Assembly (NCBI RefSeq): GCF_012273015.1 | Contig: NZ_CP050954.1 | Span: forward strand, 2,706,001-2,770,000 | Reading direction: 5' to 3' | Origin: Hymenobacter sp. BT18 | GTDB taxonomy: Bacteria; Bacteroidota; Bacteroidia; Cytophagales; Hymenobacteraceae | DNA: 64,000 nt | Part shown: piece by piece, positions 17,481 through 26,142 of the stretch | Layout of the letters: the number at the start of each line of letters is the position of its first letter | Numbering within the stretch: position 1 is the stretch's first letter | Translations under genes and position numbers: made by a program | The notes under the pieces: generated by a model | Told to the model about the DNA's origin: nothing | Databases searched by the model: none | What the model saw: the letters and a program-made list of their open reading frames with translations, nothing else

Positions 17481-17634
17481 CTGCCACCACTACGCCAGCC
17501 TACTGCCCCGGCACCGATAGCCTCTCCCGAAACTGCCGGTAGTGTGCCTCCCCCATTTTGGCACCCGCCACTGCTCGCCGTGCTTTTTTGCGGAAGGCGG
17601 TAGCGCGGAGCTTGGCGGCTTTTGGACGCTGGGC

Positions 17635-19131
17635 CTACCAGCTGCTGCCAGCCCCGCCGCCGCCCGAGCTGCCCCCGCTGCTGCTGGAAAACGACGACCC
17701 ACCCGACGATGAGCCCGACGATGACCCACTCGACGACGACGACAGCTGGGCGGTGGTGTACTTTTCTTTTTTGATGTGCTGGCAGAAAGCGCAGGTGTGC
17801 ACGTGCCAGCCCCAGCCGCCGTGGGAGGTGGTTGCGGCCTGCACTTCCTCGTCGGGCTGGGGTTCCAGGGTGCGGTGGTGGCACTTGGGGCAGGGTTCGG
17901 CGTCGGAGCTGAGGTTGGCGTAGTCGAGGGTGAGCCGGTGCTGGCAGGCGGGACACTGCCACACGTCGTAGTCGATGGCGTGGATGCGCTCCTCTACCTG
18001 CTGGCCCGGCTGCAGGGCGGCATCGTCTTCGGTTTCGGAGAGGCGGTGCATGGGCGTGGCGCAGGCGGGACAGGCGTAGGGGGCATCGCGCAGCAAGGCC
18101 AGGCGCTGCCGGTACCGGGGCCAGTAGAAGGCCATACCCAGCGGAAACAAGTACCGCAGCCAGCCCAGGCCGTGGTGGGTTTCGCTCAGGAACTGGTAGC
18201 GGGCGTGGCGGCTCTTATCGGCGTAGCGGCTCGCCAGCAGCCGGTTTACCGCCCGCAGGTAGCCGTGCAGGTACAGCCCCGGCCAAGCGTAGCAGAGCCC
18301 CATGAGCAGCAGGGGCGGCAGGGGCCAATCCAGGGCCGCGGCACCCAGCGCCAGCACCACAATTCCCCCAATACCTACAACCAGCACCCAGGGCCTGGCC
18401 GCCGGCTTTTTGCTGCGCAACCCCAGCACCAGCCCGCACACCGCCAGCAGCGCCAGCGCCGCTACCACGCCCACGGCTTCCAGGTCGCCCCACGCGTTGG
18501 GGTCGGCGGTCAGCTCCTCCGTCAGGTAAGCCGCGTCGTCCGGGTAAGTCTGGGCCGTCTCCCCGGCCAGGGCCGCGGCCGAATCGGCGGGCTCCAGGCG
18601 GCCGGTGGCCAGCTGGCGCAGCAGGGCCGCCACGCCGGCCCGCACGGCCGCGTCGTAGTCGCGGGCACGCAGGGCGGGCAGCATATACCGCTGCTGAATG
18701 CGGTAGCAAATCACGTCGGGCAGGTCGGCTTCCAGGCCGTAGCCGGTTTCAAACTCCACCCGGCGCTGGTCCAGCACCAGCAACATCAGCAGGCCGTTGT
18801 TCTTGTCCTTGGCGCCGATTTTCCAGCGGTTGAACAAGGCTGTAGCGGCGGTTTTGGGCACTTCCTCCCCAATGCTGCGCGTGAGCACCACGTCGATGTG
18901 GGCCCGGCCGCTCTGGTCGAGGGTGCGCAGGAGGAAGTTCAGGTCCTGCACCGTGGCGGGCTGCAGCAGGAGGTCGGGGTCACTCACGTAGCCTTCGCCC
19001 AGGGTCTTGGGGTCGGGGATGGTGGTGAGGTAGTCATCCTGGGCAACGGCAGCCAAGCTGCCCGCGGTTCTCAAGGCCAGCAGCACCAGGATCCGAAAAA
19101 ATAGGCTACGCATCAGTAGAACAGGTGTCAT
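17635..19131 (-). CDS. TPM-domain membrane protein with Gly/Ser-rich tail
   Basis: 498 residues from the ATG at 19131; the ATG at 19113 (MRSLFFRILVLLAL) is an equally good signal-peptide start. The TPM domain covers ~45-180 (VVLTRSIGEEVPKTAA, KDKNNGLLMLLVLDQRRVE, ETGYGLEADLPD). Hydrophobic helices lie at ~235-300, then two CxxC pairs (ACPACATPM, CPACQH) plus CPKCHHR and CAFCQH suggest zinc ribbons at ~365-455. The tail is the SGSSSGGSS type usual for TPM proteins. TPM proteins are envelope proteins, some with phosphatase or photosystem-repair roles; the role here is unknown. Confidence 0.85.
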   Translation of the reverse strand: MTPVLLMRSLFFRILVLLALRTAGSLAAVAQDDYLTTIPDPKTLGEGYVSDPDLLLQPATVQDLNFLLRTLDQSGRAHIDVVLTRSIGEEVPKTAATALFNRWKIGAKDKNNGLLMLLVLDQRRVEFETGYGLEADLPDVICYRIQQRYMLPALRARDYDAAVRAGVAALLRQLATGRLEPADSAAALAGETAQTYPDDAAYLTEELTADPNAWGDLEAVGVVAALALLAVCGLVLGLRSKKPAARPWVLVVGIGGIVVLALGAAALDWPLPPLLLMGLCYAWPGLYLHGYLRAVNRLLASRYADKSRHARYQFLSETHHGLGWLRYLFPLGMAFYWPRYRQRLALLRDAPYACPACATPMHRLSETEDDAALQPGQQVEERIHAIDYDVWQCPACQHRLTLDYANLSSDAEPCPKCHHRTLEPQPDEEVQAATTSHGGWGWHVHTCAFCQHIKKEKYTTAQLSSSSSGSSSGSSSGGSSFSSSSGGSSGGGGAGSSW

Positions 19132-19224
19132 AGGCCGAAAAGCGGGTTGTTTGGCCAAGAAAGGTAGATCTGGTGTATGCCTGCGCGTTGAAGCTGGTTG
19201 CACCCTGCCTGATTAAGGTCGTTT

Positions 19225-19325
19225 GTATTGTTGTTCTGGGCGAAGCGAAGAACCTGGGGTGGCGGCTTCGCAGTGTCCGTCTGAAACATCAGGGCAGTGC
19301 TGTTCTTCCCAGGTTTCGACACTAT
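19225..19325. repeat. Degenerate inverted repeat
   Basis: GGGCGAAGCGAAGAACCTGGG near 19239-19259 and CCCAGGTTTCGA near 19308-19319 are partial reverse complements. The style (gcgaagcgaag.acct) is close to the arms at 14236, so this is likely an eroded copy of the same element. Confidence 0.45.
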
Positions 19326-19450
19326 TCAGCATCACGTTCTTTTCAACTTCCCAAAGGGTTTACGTAGATTCCCCGCTTCGCTCGGACGGGCAGAGGGCTA
19401 CGGGTTCTTGTGGTAGCAGAAGCAAGTCGGTATGCCTACAAGTAGCAGCG

Positions 19451-20335
19451 TTAGTGCGCACGGCCGCGCACGTAGGCGCTGAGCTGCTCGTGGGCGTCGC
19501 GCACTTGCAGGGTGAGCTGCTTGTTGGCGTAGGGCTGCAGTACCTGAAGCTCCCGGGCCACCTGGCGGCGCCAGAAAAGCAGGCGGGTCCGGTTGGCGTA
19601 CACCTCCCGGTCAAACTGGTCCTGGCGGGCGTTGGCTTCAGCCATAAGCTGGCGGAAGATGCGGCGGTGACGCCGGGTGAGCTCGGGGGTAGTGGTAGCC
19701 TCAGCCTGCAGGCGCTGGGCCAGATGGCGGGCGTAGAGCTCGGTGATGTCGAAGTGCAGCTGCTCGTGAGCCAGCGTCTGGCCGGGCGTGCGCGAAGGAT
19801 GAAAGGAAGAGTGGCGGCAGTCGAAGTAGGCTTCGATGGTAAGGCGCGTGGTGCGCTGCCAGGGCTGACTGCGGCAACGGTAGCGGATGCCGCTGTGGGT
19901 AGCGGCTTCGCAGCGTCCACCCCGGGCGCGGCCCTTAAAATCGGCGGGCGTAAGGCGGCGGGCCGGGTGCCAGAGGATTTCCTGTTCGTAGGGGCGCAAG
20001 CTGGTTGTTTGGAAAGCCCGGGCCTGCAAGCCGGCCGTTGGACTGGTGGGTTTTTCGAGGCGTAGCAGGTTGGCTCCCAGCTGACGGGCTTGGGTGGTAG
20101 CCAGCTGCAGGAGGGCCACCGAGTCGGTGCCGAACGAGAGCAGGGACGGGCGCACCTGAATGCAGGCCAGCTCCCGGGCCGAGGCTTCAACGGGCTCGGA
20201 AGCCGCCAGCACCAGCACCGTTTGGGCGGGGGCTGGGCAACTGGCTGGCAAGGGCTCGGGGCGCTGCACCGCCACCTGGGGCGCGCAGCCCGCCAGGGCC
20301 AGGCTTAGTCCTATCCACGTACGCAGGGGCATCAT
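19451..20335 (-). CDS. Lipoprotein with DUF922-like putative zinc protease domain
   Basis: 294 residues. A signal peptide ends in a perfect lipobox LAGC (Cys17). The C-terminal half has the DUF922 pattern: a LTPADFKGRA strand near 128, an AATHSGI segment near 145 and the zinc-binding-like HEQLHFD at residues 190-196. DUF922 members are described as predicted secreted Zn-dependent proteases; activity is not shown. It is distantly similar to the product of 35998-37077, which has HEQRHFD. Cysteines at 143, 154 and 173 may form disulfides. Confidence 0.65.
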   Translation of the reverse strand: MMPLRTWIGLSLALAGCAPQVAVQRPEPLPASCPAPAQTVLVLAASEPVEASARELACIQVRPSLLSFGTDSVALLQLATTQARQLGANLLRLEKPTSPTAGLQARAFQTTSLRPYEQEILWHPARRLTPADFKGRARGGRCEAATHSGIRYRCRSQPWQRTTRLTIEAYFDCRHSSFHPSRTPGQTLAHEQLHFDITELYARHLAQRLQAEATTTPELTRRHRRIFRQLMAEANARQDQFDREVYANRTRLLFWRRQVARELQVLQPYANKQLTLQVRDAHEQLSAYVRGRAH

Positions 20336-20493
20336 CGGCGGCAGATTGAGTGAAGCGGTACCCGGAGCCGCCCTGCGAAAGTTAGGCGCTTATTTGTTTC
20401 CGGCAAGGTAGGCCAGCTGGTTGCCGCAAGGGCCGCAAGCGGCTCATTGTCAAGGTAGGCAAAAACTGTTTTGCCGTATCAGTAGGACGTCCG

Positions 20494-20520
20494 CGTGTAG
20501 ACACGCATACTTGCGTCTCG
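20494..20520. repeat. Degenerate palindromic repeat (ACGCA..TGCGT type)
   Basis: GTGTAGACACGCATACTTGC followed by GTCTC resembles the widespread Bacteroidota palindrome with GAGACGCA and TGCGTCTC arms. It may also supply promoter-like sequence for the YdeI gene. Confidence 0.4.
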
Positions 20521-20571
20521 TCGGCCGCGCCGTATTAATGATTGTTGTCCAACGGCAAGCGGCAAGTAGGC

Positions 20572-21180
20572 ATGTCCACTTCTTCCCCCTCTATGGCCCG
20601 CACCGATGCCTACGCCCAGGTTCAGCCCGCCAGCCGCGCCGAGTGGCGGCAGTGGCTGGCCGAGCACCACGCTAATAGCCCCGGCGTATGGCTGGTCTAT
20701 TTTAAGAAGCACGCCGGCCAGCCCAGCGTAACCTACCCGGAGGCCGTGGAGGAAGCCCTGTGCTTTGGCTGGATAGACTCGCACCCGCGCAAGCTCGACG
20801 CCGACCGCACGCAGCTACTGTTCACGCCGCGCAAGCCCAAAAGCGGGTGGATCAAGGTAAACAAAGAGCGGCTGGAGCGACTGGAAGCGGCCGGGCTGCT
20901 CATGCCCGCTGGTCTGGCCGCCATTGAACGGGCCAGGCAAAACGGCGCCTGGGAGTCTCTGGATGCTGCGGAAGCCGGCACCGTGCCCGGCGACCTAGCC
21001 TCAGCTCTGGCTGCTAATGCCGCGGCGGCCCAGTGTTTCGCCGCTTTCTCGCCCTCGGCCCGCAAAATGCTGTTGACCTGGGTACTGGCCGCCAAACAGC
21101 CGGCCACGCGGGCCCGGCGCGTGGCCGAGGTAGTGCGCATGGCCGCCCTGAACAAGCGCGCCAACTTCGACCAGGCCTGA
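20572..21180 (+). CDS. YdeI/OmpD-associated family protein
   Basis: 202 residues from the ATG at 20572; TTG codons 10 codons upstream are possible but unlikely. Family features: SRAEWRQWLAEHH near the start, GVWLVYFKKHAG, then YPEAVEEALCFGWIDSHPRK near 60-80 and a C-terminal bacteriocin-protection (YdeI/OmpD) part with AFSPSARKMLLTWV near 160. Members are cytoplasmic, with suggested roles in stress or bacteriocin protection, but no biochemical function is known. Confidence 0.85.
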   Translation: MSTSSPSMARTDAYAQVQPASRAEWRQWLAEHHANSPGVWLVYFKKHAGQPSVTYPEAVEEALCFGWIDSHPRKLDADRTQLLFTPRKPKSGWIKVNKERLERLEAAGLLMPAGLAAIERARQNGAWESLDAAEAGTVPGDLASALAANAAAAQCFAAFSPSARKMLLTWVLAAKQPATRARRVAEVVRMAALNKRANFDQA

Positions 21181-21298
21181 CTTCCGGCGGCTGCAAAGCT
21201 CTCCTGATGATTTTCCGGCAACCCTGGGCCCCGGCCTTGCGAATACCTGGGCAGGACCTCTGGGTAGGGCCCGCGCCGCACGCTTCAGCCAGCACGCT

Positions 21299-21697
21299 AT
21301 GGGTAAGCACAAACACAAGCACTCGAAAAAGGAAACCGTATCCGATGATATCTTGGATGCGGCGGCTATTTCCATCAAGAAGTACCGGAAGGTGACTAAT
21401 GAACTAGCCAAGCTCAGCTCCGGACAGAAGCTGGTAGGTGGCCTGATGTTGCTGGCGGCCGGCTACTTCTACCTGGATAAGGTGAAAAACGACGCCAACG
21501 ACTCTCTGTTTGCGGGGCTGGATGCTCACCTACCCTGGCTGAACAACGCCAAAAAAACGGCGGCCCCGGCTCAAGAGAAAGCAGCGGATGAACAGCCCGC
21601 AAGCGCCCCACCCCGGAAAGAGCGCAAGCATGCTAAGCCTGCCAAGGCAGCCGGCTCATTCGACCAGCGCCCCGCTGCCAGCCCCGACGACGAGTAG
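21299..21697 (+). CDS. Small Lys-rich single-TM protein, paralogue A
   Basis: 132 residues. A basic His/Lys-rich start is followed by DAAAISIKKYRKVTNELAKL, a block GQKLVGGLMLLAAGYFYLDK (residues ~42-61, likely one transmembrane helix) and a low-complexity Ala/Pro/Lys tail. The core aligns with the proteins at 21790 and 25219, so the three form one family. I do not recognise a described domain. The gene is 119 bases after the YdeI gene and 92 bases before paralogue B. Confidence 0.7.
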   Translation: MGKHKHKHSKKETVSDDILDAAAISIKKYRKVTNELAKLSSGQKLVGGLMLLAAGYFYLDKVKNDANDSLFAGLDAHLPWLNNAKKTAAPAQEKAADEQPASAPPRKERKHAKPAKAAGSFDQRPAASPDDE

Positions 21698-21789
21698 ACT
21701 AACCAAGTATTCGGAGGAAATGCAGGTGCCCAGTCAGCCTTAGACGAACCTGTTTCCAATAGATTTTTCCACGCAGTAACCACCGCATC

Positions 21790-22062
21790 ATGAAAAGCAA
21801 AAAGAAAAGCAAAGCCAAAGCACCCAAGAAGAAATCCTTGTTCGGTGGGGCCGCTAAGTCGTTGAAAAAGCTGGGCAAAGGCAGCGGCCTGCGCAAGCTC
21901 ACCACCACGCAAAAAGTGGTAGGCGGCACGGCGCTGGTAGCATTGGGCCTGGGGTACCTGGCCACCCGTCGCGCCGGCTCTGCCAGCTCCGAAACGGCTA
22001 CCACGGACATCGACCCGAACACCGGGGAAAGCCTGCTCTCCACGGAGGGCGCCAGCATTTAG
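21790..22062 (+). CDS. Small Lys-rich single-TM protein, paralogue B
   Basis: 90 residues. The N-terminus is extremely basic (MKSKKKSKAKAPKKKS), then GGAAKSLKKLGKG and KLTTTQKVVGGTALVALGLG, the last being the probable membrane helix. The short acidic tail ends in DIDPNTGESLLSTEGAS. It is the shortest of the three paralogues and follows paralogue A in the same direction, with a terminator-like hairpin after it. A cytoplasmic, nucleic-acid-facing basic arm anchored by one helix is an inference from composition. Confidence 0.68.
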   Translation: MKSKKKSKAKAPKKKSLFGGAAKSLKKLGKGSGLRKLTTTQKVVGGTALVALGLGYLATRRAGSASSETATTDIDPNTGESLLSTEGASI

Positions 22063-22106
22063 CCCCCGCAAATCTGGCAAGGACATAAGCGGCCTTAAGA
22101 CGTTCT

Positions 22107-22139
22107 AACCGGCTGGTGCTTCCAAAGTGCCAGCCGGTT
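22107..22139. terminator. Hairpin terminator between convergent genes
   Basis: A 10-bp stem AACCGGCTGG/CCAGCCGGTT with a short T-run on the plus side, between paralogue B and the DUF2156 gene. Confidence 0.7.
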
Positions 22140-22161
22140 TGCGTAGGGAGAGCCGACGTAC

Positions 22162-23133
22162 TTACAAAATGTGGTTGGCCCGGGCCAGGCGCACCAGCGG
22201 AAGAAGGGGCAGCCGATGCGGGGCGGCCAGGTAGCGGTTGAGGTCGGCGCCGGCAAACTCTCCTTTGCTCTTCGAGAGGTTGGTGAGGGGGTGGTAACGG
22301 TCAATCAGGCGGAAGGTCACGTCCCGGCAGTAGTCGTAAACCGTGGAAACGGGCAGCTGCTGACCTGTCGCCGCCGTGGGCCCGATACAGCCGCCCAGGG
22401 AAAAGCACTGGTAACCTTCGGTTTGGAGCTGCTCGGCCAGCAAAGCCACTACCGACAGATAAACGCCCCAGATCTTGGTTGGCAGCAGCCGAAACTGGTG
22501 CAGCTGATACCCTTTCAGTTGGGCCTGCTCATACCAGGGGTCGAGCACGCAGAAACCCAGGGGTTGCTGTTGTGGCCCCGCCTGAATAAGAAAGAACCGC
22601 ACGTCGGGCTCGGGGGCGAGCTGTAGCAGCCGGGAAATAAAGCTGATTTCGCGCTGGGCCGGGGAATGCTGAATGAATACTTGGTTGATGGCCTGCAGCT
22701 GGACAAGCTCGGCCGCATCCAGCGTGGCCAGGTTGCGCTCAACCAAGGTAAGCCGTGCTTTGCGGGCCTTCTTGAGGGCGCCGGAGGTGGCCGTCGAAAA
22801 AGCCAGGGGCGCGGTAAGATCCAGGCAGCGTTCTGTACCGATGCGCACAAACTGCATGCGGCGGCTTACCTGGAACAGCGCGGCGGCTCCGTCTTCGCTC
22901 AGGTAGCTGAATATGCTCTTCGGGTACGTGCGCAAATATGCGGCTAGCAGATCAGGCCGCTCGTGGGGCGTGGCAATAGGGTCGCCAAGCACCACGTTGC
23001 CGGCCAGGGTGCGGCGGTAAGCCACAAAGCCCAAAGGATGGTCGAAGTACTGCAGGCCGGGCTGCAAGGCGGCGTAGGCGTTGGGGTCGGAGGCACACCG
23101 GCGCAGTGTTTCAAATCGGGTGGCAGTGGTCAT
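22162..23133 (-). CDS. DUF2156 protein (phosphatidylglycerol lysyltransferase-like, soluble part only)
   Basis: 323 residues and no transmembrane part. The sequence follows the C-terminal GNAT-type domain of MprF/LPG synthase: LQYFDHPLGFVAYR near 30, NVVLGDPIATP near 46, a KARKARLTL basic segment near 122, DPWYEQ near 206, and a C-terminal FSLGGCIG...SKSKGEFAG region. MprF proteins move lysine or alanine from tRNA to lipids; stand-alone DUF2156 proteins also acylate other acceptors such as ornithine or glycine lipids. Which acceptor is used here is open. Confidence 0.8.
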   Translation of the reverse strand: MTTATRFETLRRCASDPNAYAALQPGLQYFDHPLGFVAYRRTLAGNVVLGDPIATPHERPDLLAAYLRTYPKSIFSYLSEDGAAALFQVSRRMQFVRIGTERCLDLTAPLAFSTATSGALKKARKARLTLVERNLATLDAAELVQLQAINQVFIQHSPAQREISFISRLLQLAPEPDVRFFLIQAGPQQQPLGFCVLDPWYEQAQLKGYQLHQFRLLPTKIWGVYLSVVALLAEQLQTEGYQCFSLGGCIGPTAATGQQLPVSTVYDYCRDVTFRLIDRYHPLTNLSKSKGEFAGADLNRYLAAPHRLPLLPLVRLARANHIL

Positions 23134-23246
23134 ACAGGAGGTTGCCGGCTTAGGCGGGATACTACCTGCAAGCTAGCAGAAGGTCGCCCTGTGCTGCAAT
23201 CCCCTGATCATGTGATGAAGCAAGGTCAGATGCCTGCTAAGCAAAT

Positions 23247-23287
23247 ACCCCAACCGATAGGGCCAGGCAGGCGCTACCGGTTGGGGT
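23247..23287. terminator. Hairpin after the DUF805 gene
   Basis: A 14-bp stem ACCCCAACCGATAG/CTACCGGTTGGGGT with one mismatch and a 13-base loop. It lies downstream of the minus-strand DUF805 gene. There is no T-run, so the terminator role is moderate. Confidence 0.5.
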
Positions 23288-23324
23288 GCTACTATTAGGG
23301 CGCGGTTAAGCGGCTGGCCCGAGC

Positions 23325-23708
23325 CTAGTAAGCGGGTACTTCCTGGCCTTTGGGGTCTTCGCCGTACTGGTTTGGGCCGCGGGTGCCCTCGGTGCAGGCG
23401 AGAATCAGAATCCAGATGCCCCCGATGATAGGCACGAGGCCCACTAGCAGAAACAAACCGCTTTTATTCACGTCGTGCATGCGGCGAACAGCCAAAGCCA
23501 GGCCCGGCAGGATCATGGCGAAGCTGTAGGCCATGTAGATGTAGCCGGGGCCACCTACACCACCCATCGTGGTGCCCAAGAGGTTGTCGAGCAACATGGC
23601 TGCTATGGCAAAGATGAGCTGGAACAGCACGAACATCCAGTATTCTTTGCGGCGGGACCGGCCGGAGAACTTGGCGAAATTTTTCAGCCCCAGTAAAAAG
23701 TATTGCAT
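23325..23708 (-). CDS. DUF805 membrane protein
   Basis: 127 residues with three to four transmembrane helices. The start (LGLKNFAKFSGRSRRKEYWM) and VRRMHDVNKSGLFLLV near 76 are the defining DUF805 segments, and the end is polar and Gly/Pro-rich (GTRGPNQYGEDPKG). Inner membrane; function unknown. It is related to YhaH/YhaI of enterobacteria. Confidence 0.9.
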   Translation of the reverse strand: MQYFLLGLKNFAKFSGRSRRKEYWMFVLFQLIFAIAAMLLDNLLGTTMGGVGGPGYIYMAYSFAMILPGLALAVRRMHDVNKSGLFLLVGLVPIIGGIWILILACTEGTRGPNQYGEDPKGQEVPAY

Positions 23709-24016
23709 ACGTGAAAGGGTATAGGTTTCCTACTCGTAAGGCTTTTCGGTGTCGCCCCGTTTTTTTAGGTGGTTTCTGAACTCCACGCAGGATAGAATAA
23801 GCGTTGCCGCCTGGGCAACCGGGCGTCAGGCGGATTGCCGGTGAATATAGGGGCCGTACCAGAAATTCGGCGCAGTCATATGTTAATTTATTGAAACTAT
23901 AAGATGCTATAATACCACGAGCTGCCTTAAAAGGACTGAGCGGGGTCCGCTGGTTTATCGGTGGGGCTTCCGCTAAAAACCAGTCGAATCAGGACGTGAA
24001 GGCCGAAATTGCCGGC
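23709..24016. other. Intergenic stretch without a recognisable gene
   Basis: 308 bases between the DUF805 gene and rlmF. An AT-rich patch (23878-23925) could hold the DUF805 promoter region, but no exact TAnnTTTG element or hairpin was found. Confidence 0.5.
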
Positions 24017-25009
24017 TCACTCAGCAGCCGGTGCAGTTGGGGCCGGGGCCCACCGCTTTTCGCGCCAGGCTTGCTGCTGTTCCGCATCCAGAAACGTCCA
24101 GGCCACCATGCGGCTGATTTTGTGGCCCTGGGTCATGGGAATGGTGCGCACGTCGGTGGCTTGCAGCTTTTTCAGTGACTTGTAGAGGCCGGGCAGGGTT
24201 TCTTTTTTCGATACCAGGGTCGTGAACCAGAAAAAATTACGCCGGTTCAGGGCGCTTTCCTCGGCCATGCGCCACAGGAAGGTACCCTCCCCGCCCGGGT
24301 ACCACAGCTCCGTCGACTGTCCTCCGAAGGTAGGCTCGGGCTGCGGGCCTTTGCTCGTGCCCAGGTTGCGCTCCTTGCGCTGCCCGGCCGCTTCGGCCTC
24401 GGCCGCCGACCCGTGGAAAGGCGGGTTGCAGATGGTCAGGTCGAACACCTCGTTGGGCTTCACCATGCCGCTGAAGATATCCGTGGACTTGGGCTGCAGG
24501 CGTACTTCCACGGCCCCATTGAGCGCAGGGTTGCTGGCCACAATCTGCTTGGCCATGCGCACGGCTACCGGGTCTACGTCGGAGCCCACAAACTTCCAGC
24601 CGTACTCGCGGTGGCCGATAATGGGGTAAATGCAGTTGGCGCCCACGCCAATGTCCAGCACCCGAATGTTTCTGCCGGTGGGCACGGCACCATCATTCAC
24701 ACTGGCCAGCACATCGGCGGCGTAGTGCAGGTAGTCGGCGCGGCCCGGGATGGGCGGGGTCAGGTACCCCGCCGGAATGTCCCAGTGCGCTATGCCGTAG
24801 AACTGCTTGAGCAGTGCCCTATTCAGCGTCTTCACCGCTATAGGGTTAGCAAAGTCGATTGTGGTGGTCTGGTATTGATTTACCGCTATAAAGGGTGCCA
24901 GCTCGGGCGTGGTTTGAATGAGCCGGGCAAAGTCGTACTGGCCCTGGTGGCGGTTGCGCGGGTGCAGTCCTTCTTTCTTAGGGGCAGGATTGGGGGGAAA
25001 TTGGCTCAT
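24017..25009 (-). CDS. rlmF: 23S rRNA (adenine-1618-N6)-methyltransferase
   Basis: 330 residues. It opens with LHPRNRHQGQYDFARLIQ, the start typical of RlmF. The SAM-binding loop is RVLDIGVGANCIYP near 114 and the catalytic N6-adenine motif TICNPPFHGS near 193. A methyl group is moved to A1618 (E. coli numbering) of 23S rRNA. Length is typical. It is a stand-alone gene, with ~210 bases to the divergent paralogue C. Confidence 0.94.
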   Translation of the reverse strand: MSQFPPNPAPKKEGLHPRNRHQGQYDFARLIQTTPELAPFIAVNQYQTTTIDFANPIAVKTLNRALLKQFYGIAHWDIPAGYLTPPIPGRADYLHYAADVLASVNDGAVPTGRNIRVLDIGVGANCIYPIIGHREYGWKFVGSDVDPVAVRMAKQIVASNPALNGAVEVRLQPKSTDIFSGMVKPNEVFDLTICNPPFHGSAAEAEAAGQRKERNLGTSKGPQPEPTFGGQSTELWYPGGEGTFLWRMAEESALNRRNFFWFTTLVSKKETLPGLYKSLKKLQATDVRTIPMTQGHKISRMVAWTFLDAEQQQAWREKRWAPAPTAPAAE

Positions 25010-25218
25010 AAGGCAGCAGGAAGAAAAAATGAAGAAGGCCGGCGGTCCGGCCCACCGTCAAAGCTACCCAGACTTCCCGCAACCACCGCCACGGCTGGGG
25101 TTGGGCAACTAACTGGGCCGCAGGAAACCTTCCCGGCGCTGGTTGCGAATAACCAACCCCGGGACGGCCGCGTACGTGCGCTGTTTCTCCGGTGGGCCGA
25201 TTTAAACGTTAGGTACTT

Positions 25219-25593
25219 ATGGCAAAAGACAAAAAGGCTTCCGCCGGCAAGAAAAAGCAGGGGAAGAAAAGCCGGAAAGCGGATGGCCTGCTGGATGACG
25301 CGGCTAAGTCGCTGAAGAAATTTCGCAAAGTCACCCGGCACGTGGGCAAGCTCAGCCCGGGCCAGAAGCTGGTGGGTGGCATTGCCTTGGTAGCGGCCGG
25401 GCTTACCTATTGGGCCAAAAAGCAAGCCGCCGATGAGGCCGCCACGGCGGCCCTGCCCGGCGCCCAGGCCGCCGAAGCCCACCTGGCTACCCTCACCGAA
25501 ACCACCCCGGCACCCGCACCTTCGCTGGACTGGGCGGCTCCCGAGGAAGCCGCTGCGCCTGCCCGCCCCCGCAAACCCCGAAAAAGCAAGTAG
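25219..25593 (+). CDS. Small Lys-rich single-TM protein, paralogue C
   Basis: 124 residues. The basic start (KKASAGKKKQGKKSRKADG) is followed by DDAAKSLKKFRKVTRHVGKL and GQKLVGGIALVAAGLTYWAK, then an Ala/Pro-rich tail ending in PRKPRKSK. Core residues match paralogue A nearly one for one (DxAAxSxKKxRKVT, KLSxGQKLVGG). It is separated from A and B by three genes, so this is a dispersed family rather than a fresh tandem array. No known domain. Confidence 0.7.
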   Translation: MAKDKKASAGKKKQGKKSRKADGLLDDAAKSLKKFRKVTRHVGKLSPGQKLVGGIALVAAGLTYWAKKQAADEAATAALPGAQAAEAHLATLTETTPAPAPSLDWAAPEEAAAPARPRKPRKSK

Positions 25594-25606
25594 CCCGCCT
25601 TATAGG

Positions 25607-25659
25607 CCAGCGCCCCGCCGCAGCCGCTCCTGGTAGAAGCAGCCGCGGCGGGGCGCTGG
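25607..25659. terminator. Strong GC hairpin between convergent genes
   Basis: A perfect 15-bp stem CCAGCGCCCCGCCGC/GCGGCGGGGCGCTGG with a 23-base loop, between paralogue C and the cold-shock gene. It lacks a T-run. Confidence 0.6.
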
Positions 25660-25683
25660 TAGGTTGTCGGTAAGCGAAGGAGG

Positions 25684-26142
25684 CTAGCTTTCCAGCTTTA
25701 CGCGTACGGCCGCCGGACCCTTGGGGCCCATTTCCACCTCAAAGGAAACCTTGTCGTTTTCCTTGATCTGGTTGATCAGGTTGTTGGCGTGCACGAAGAT
25801 GCTTTCCTGGGTTTGCTGGTCTTTGATGAAGCCATAGCCCTTGGAGTCGTTGAAGAACGACACCACACCCTTGCGGATAGGATCTTCCGGCGCCATGTCT
25901 TCCTGCTTCATCACGTTGATGCGGATATCCTCTACCTTGATTTCCTTTTTCTTCTTGGTAGGGTCCGGGGGCGTGCTCGTGATGTTGCCGTCATCATCTA
26001 CGTAAGCCAGCATATCTTCCAGGTTCTGGCCTTTCTTGGCGTTGGCCTGGCGCTCTTCCTTCTTTTCTGCCTTATCGTTACGCTTTTTCAGGCGCTTTTT
26101 TTCGTTTTCCTTTTTGCCAAAGGTGGCTTGTGATCTGGCCAT
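25684..26142 (-). CDS. Cold-shock-domain protein with long basic N-terminal extension
   Basis: 152 residues. The C-terminal ~65 residues form one cold-shock domain with RNP1 KGYGFIKD and RNP2 SIFVHANN, a single-stranded RNA/DNA-binding fold. The N-terminal ~85 residues are very rich in Lys/Glu (KKENEKKRLKKRNDKAEKKE), likely a charged helix or coiled coil, followed by DMLAYVDDDGNITSTPPDP, a linker seen in Bacteroidota homologues. An RNA-chaperone role is inferred from the domain. Confidence 0.9.
   Translation of the reverse strand: MARSQATFGKKENEKKRLKKRNDKAEKKEERQANAKKGQNLEDMLAYVDDDGNITSTPPDPTKKKKEIKVEDIRINVMKQEDMAPEDPIRKGVVSFFNDSKGYGFIKDQQTQESIFVHANNLINQIKENDKVSFEVEMGPKGPAAVRVKLES

Noticed and set aside
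18302..18529. Several open frames inside the TPM gene on the opposite strand.
   Set aside because: High GC makes long antisense frames; the TPM domain, signal peptide and Gly/Ser tail fix the true strand.
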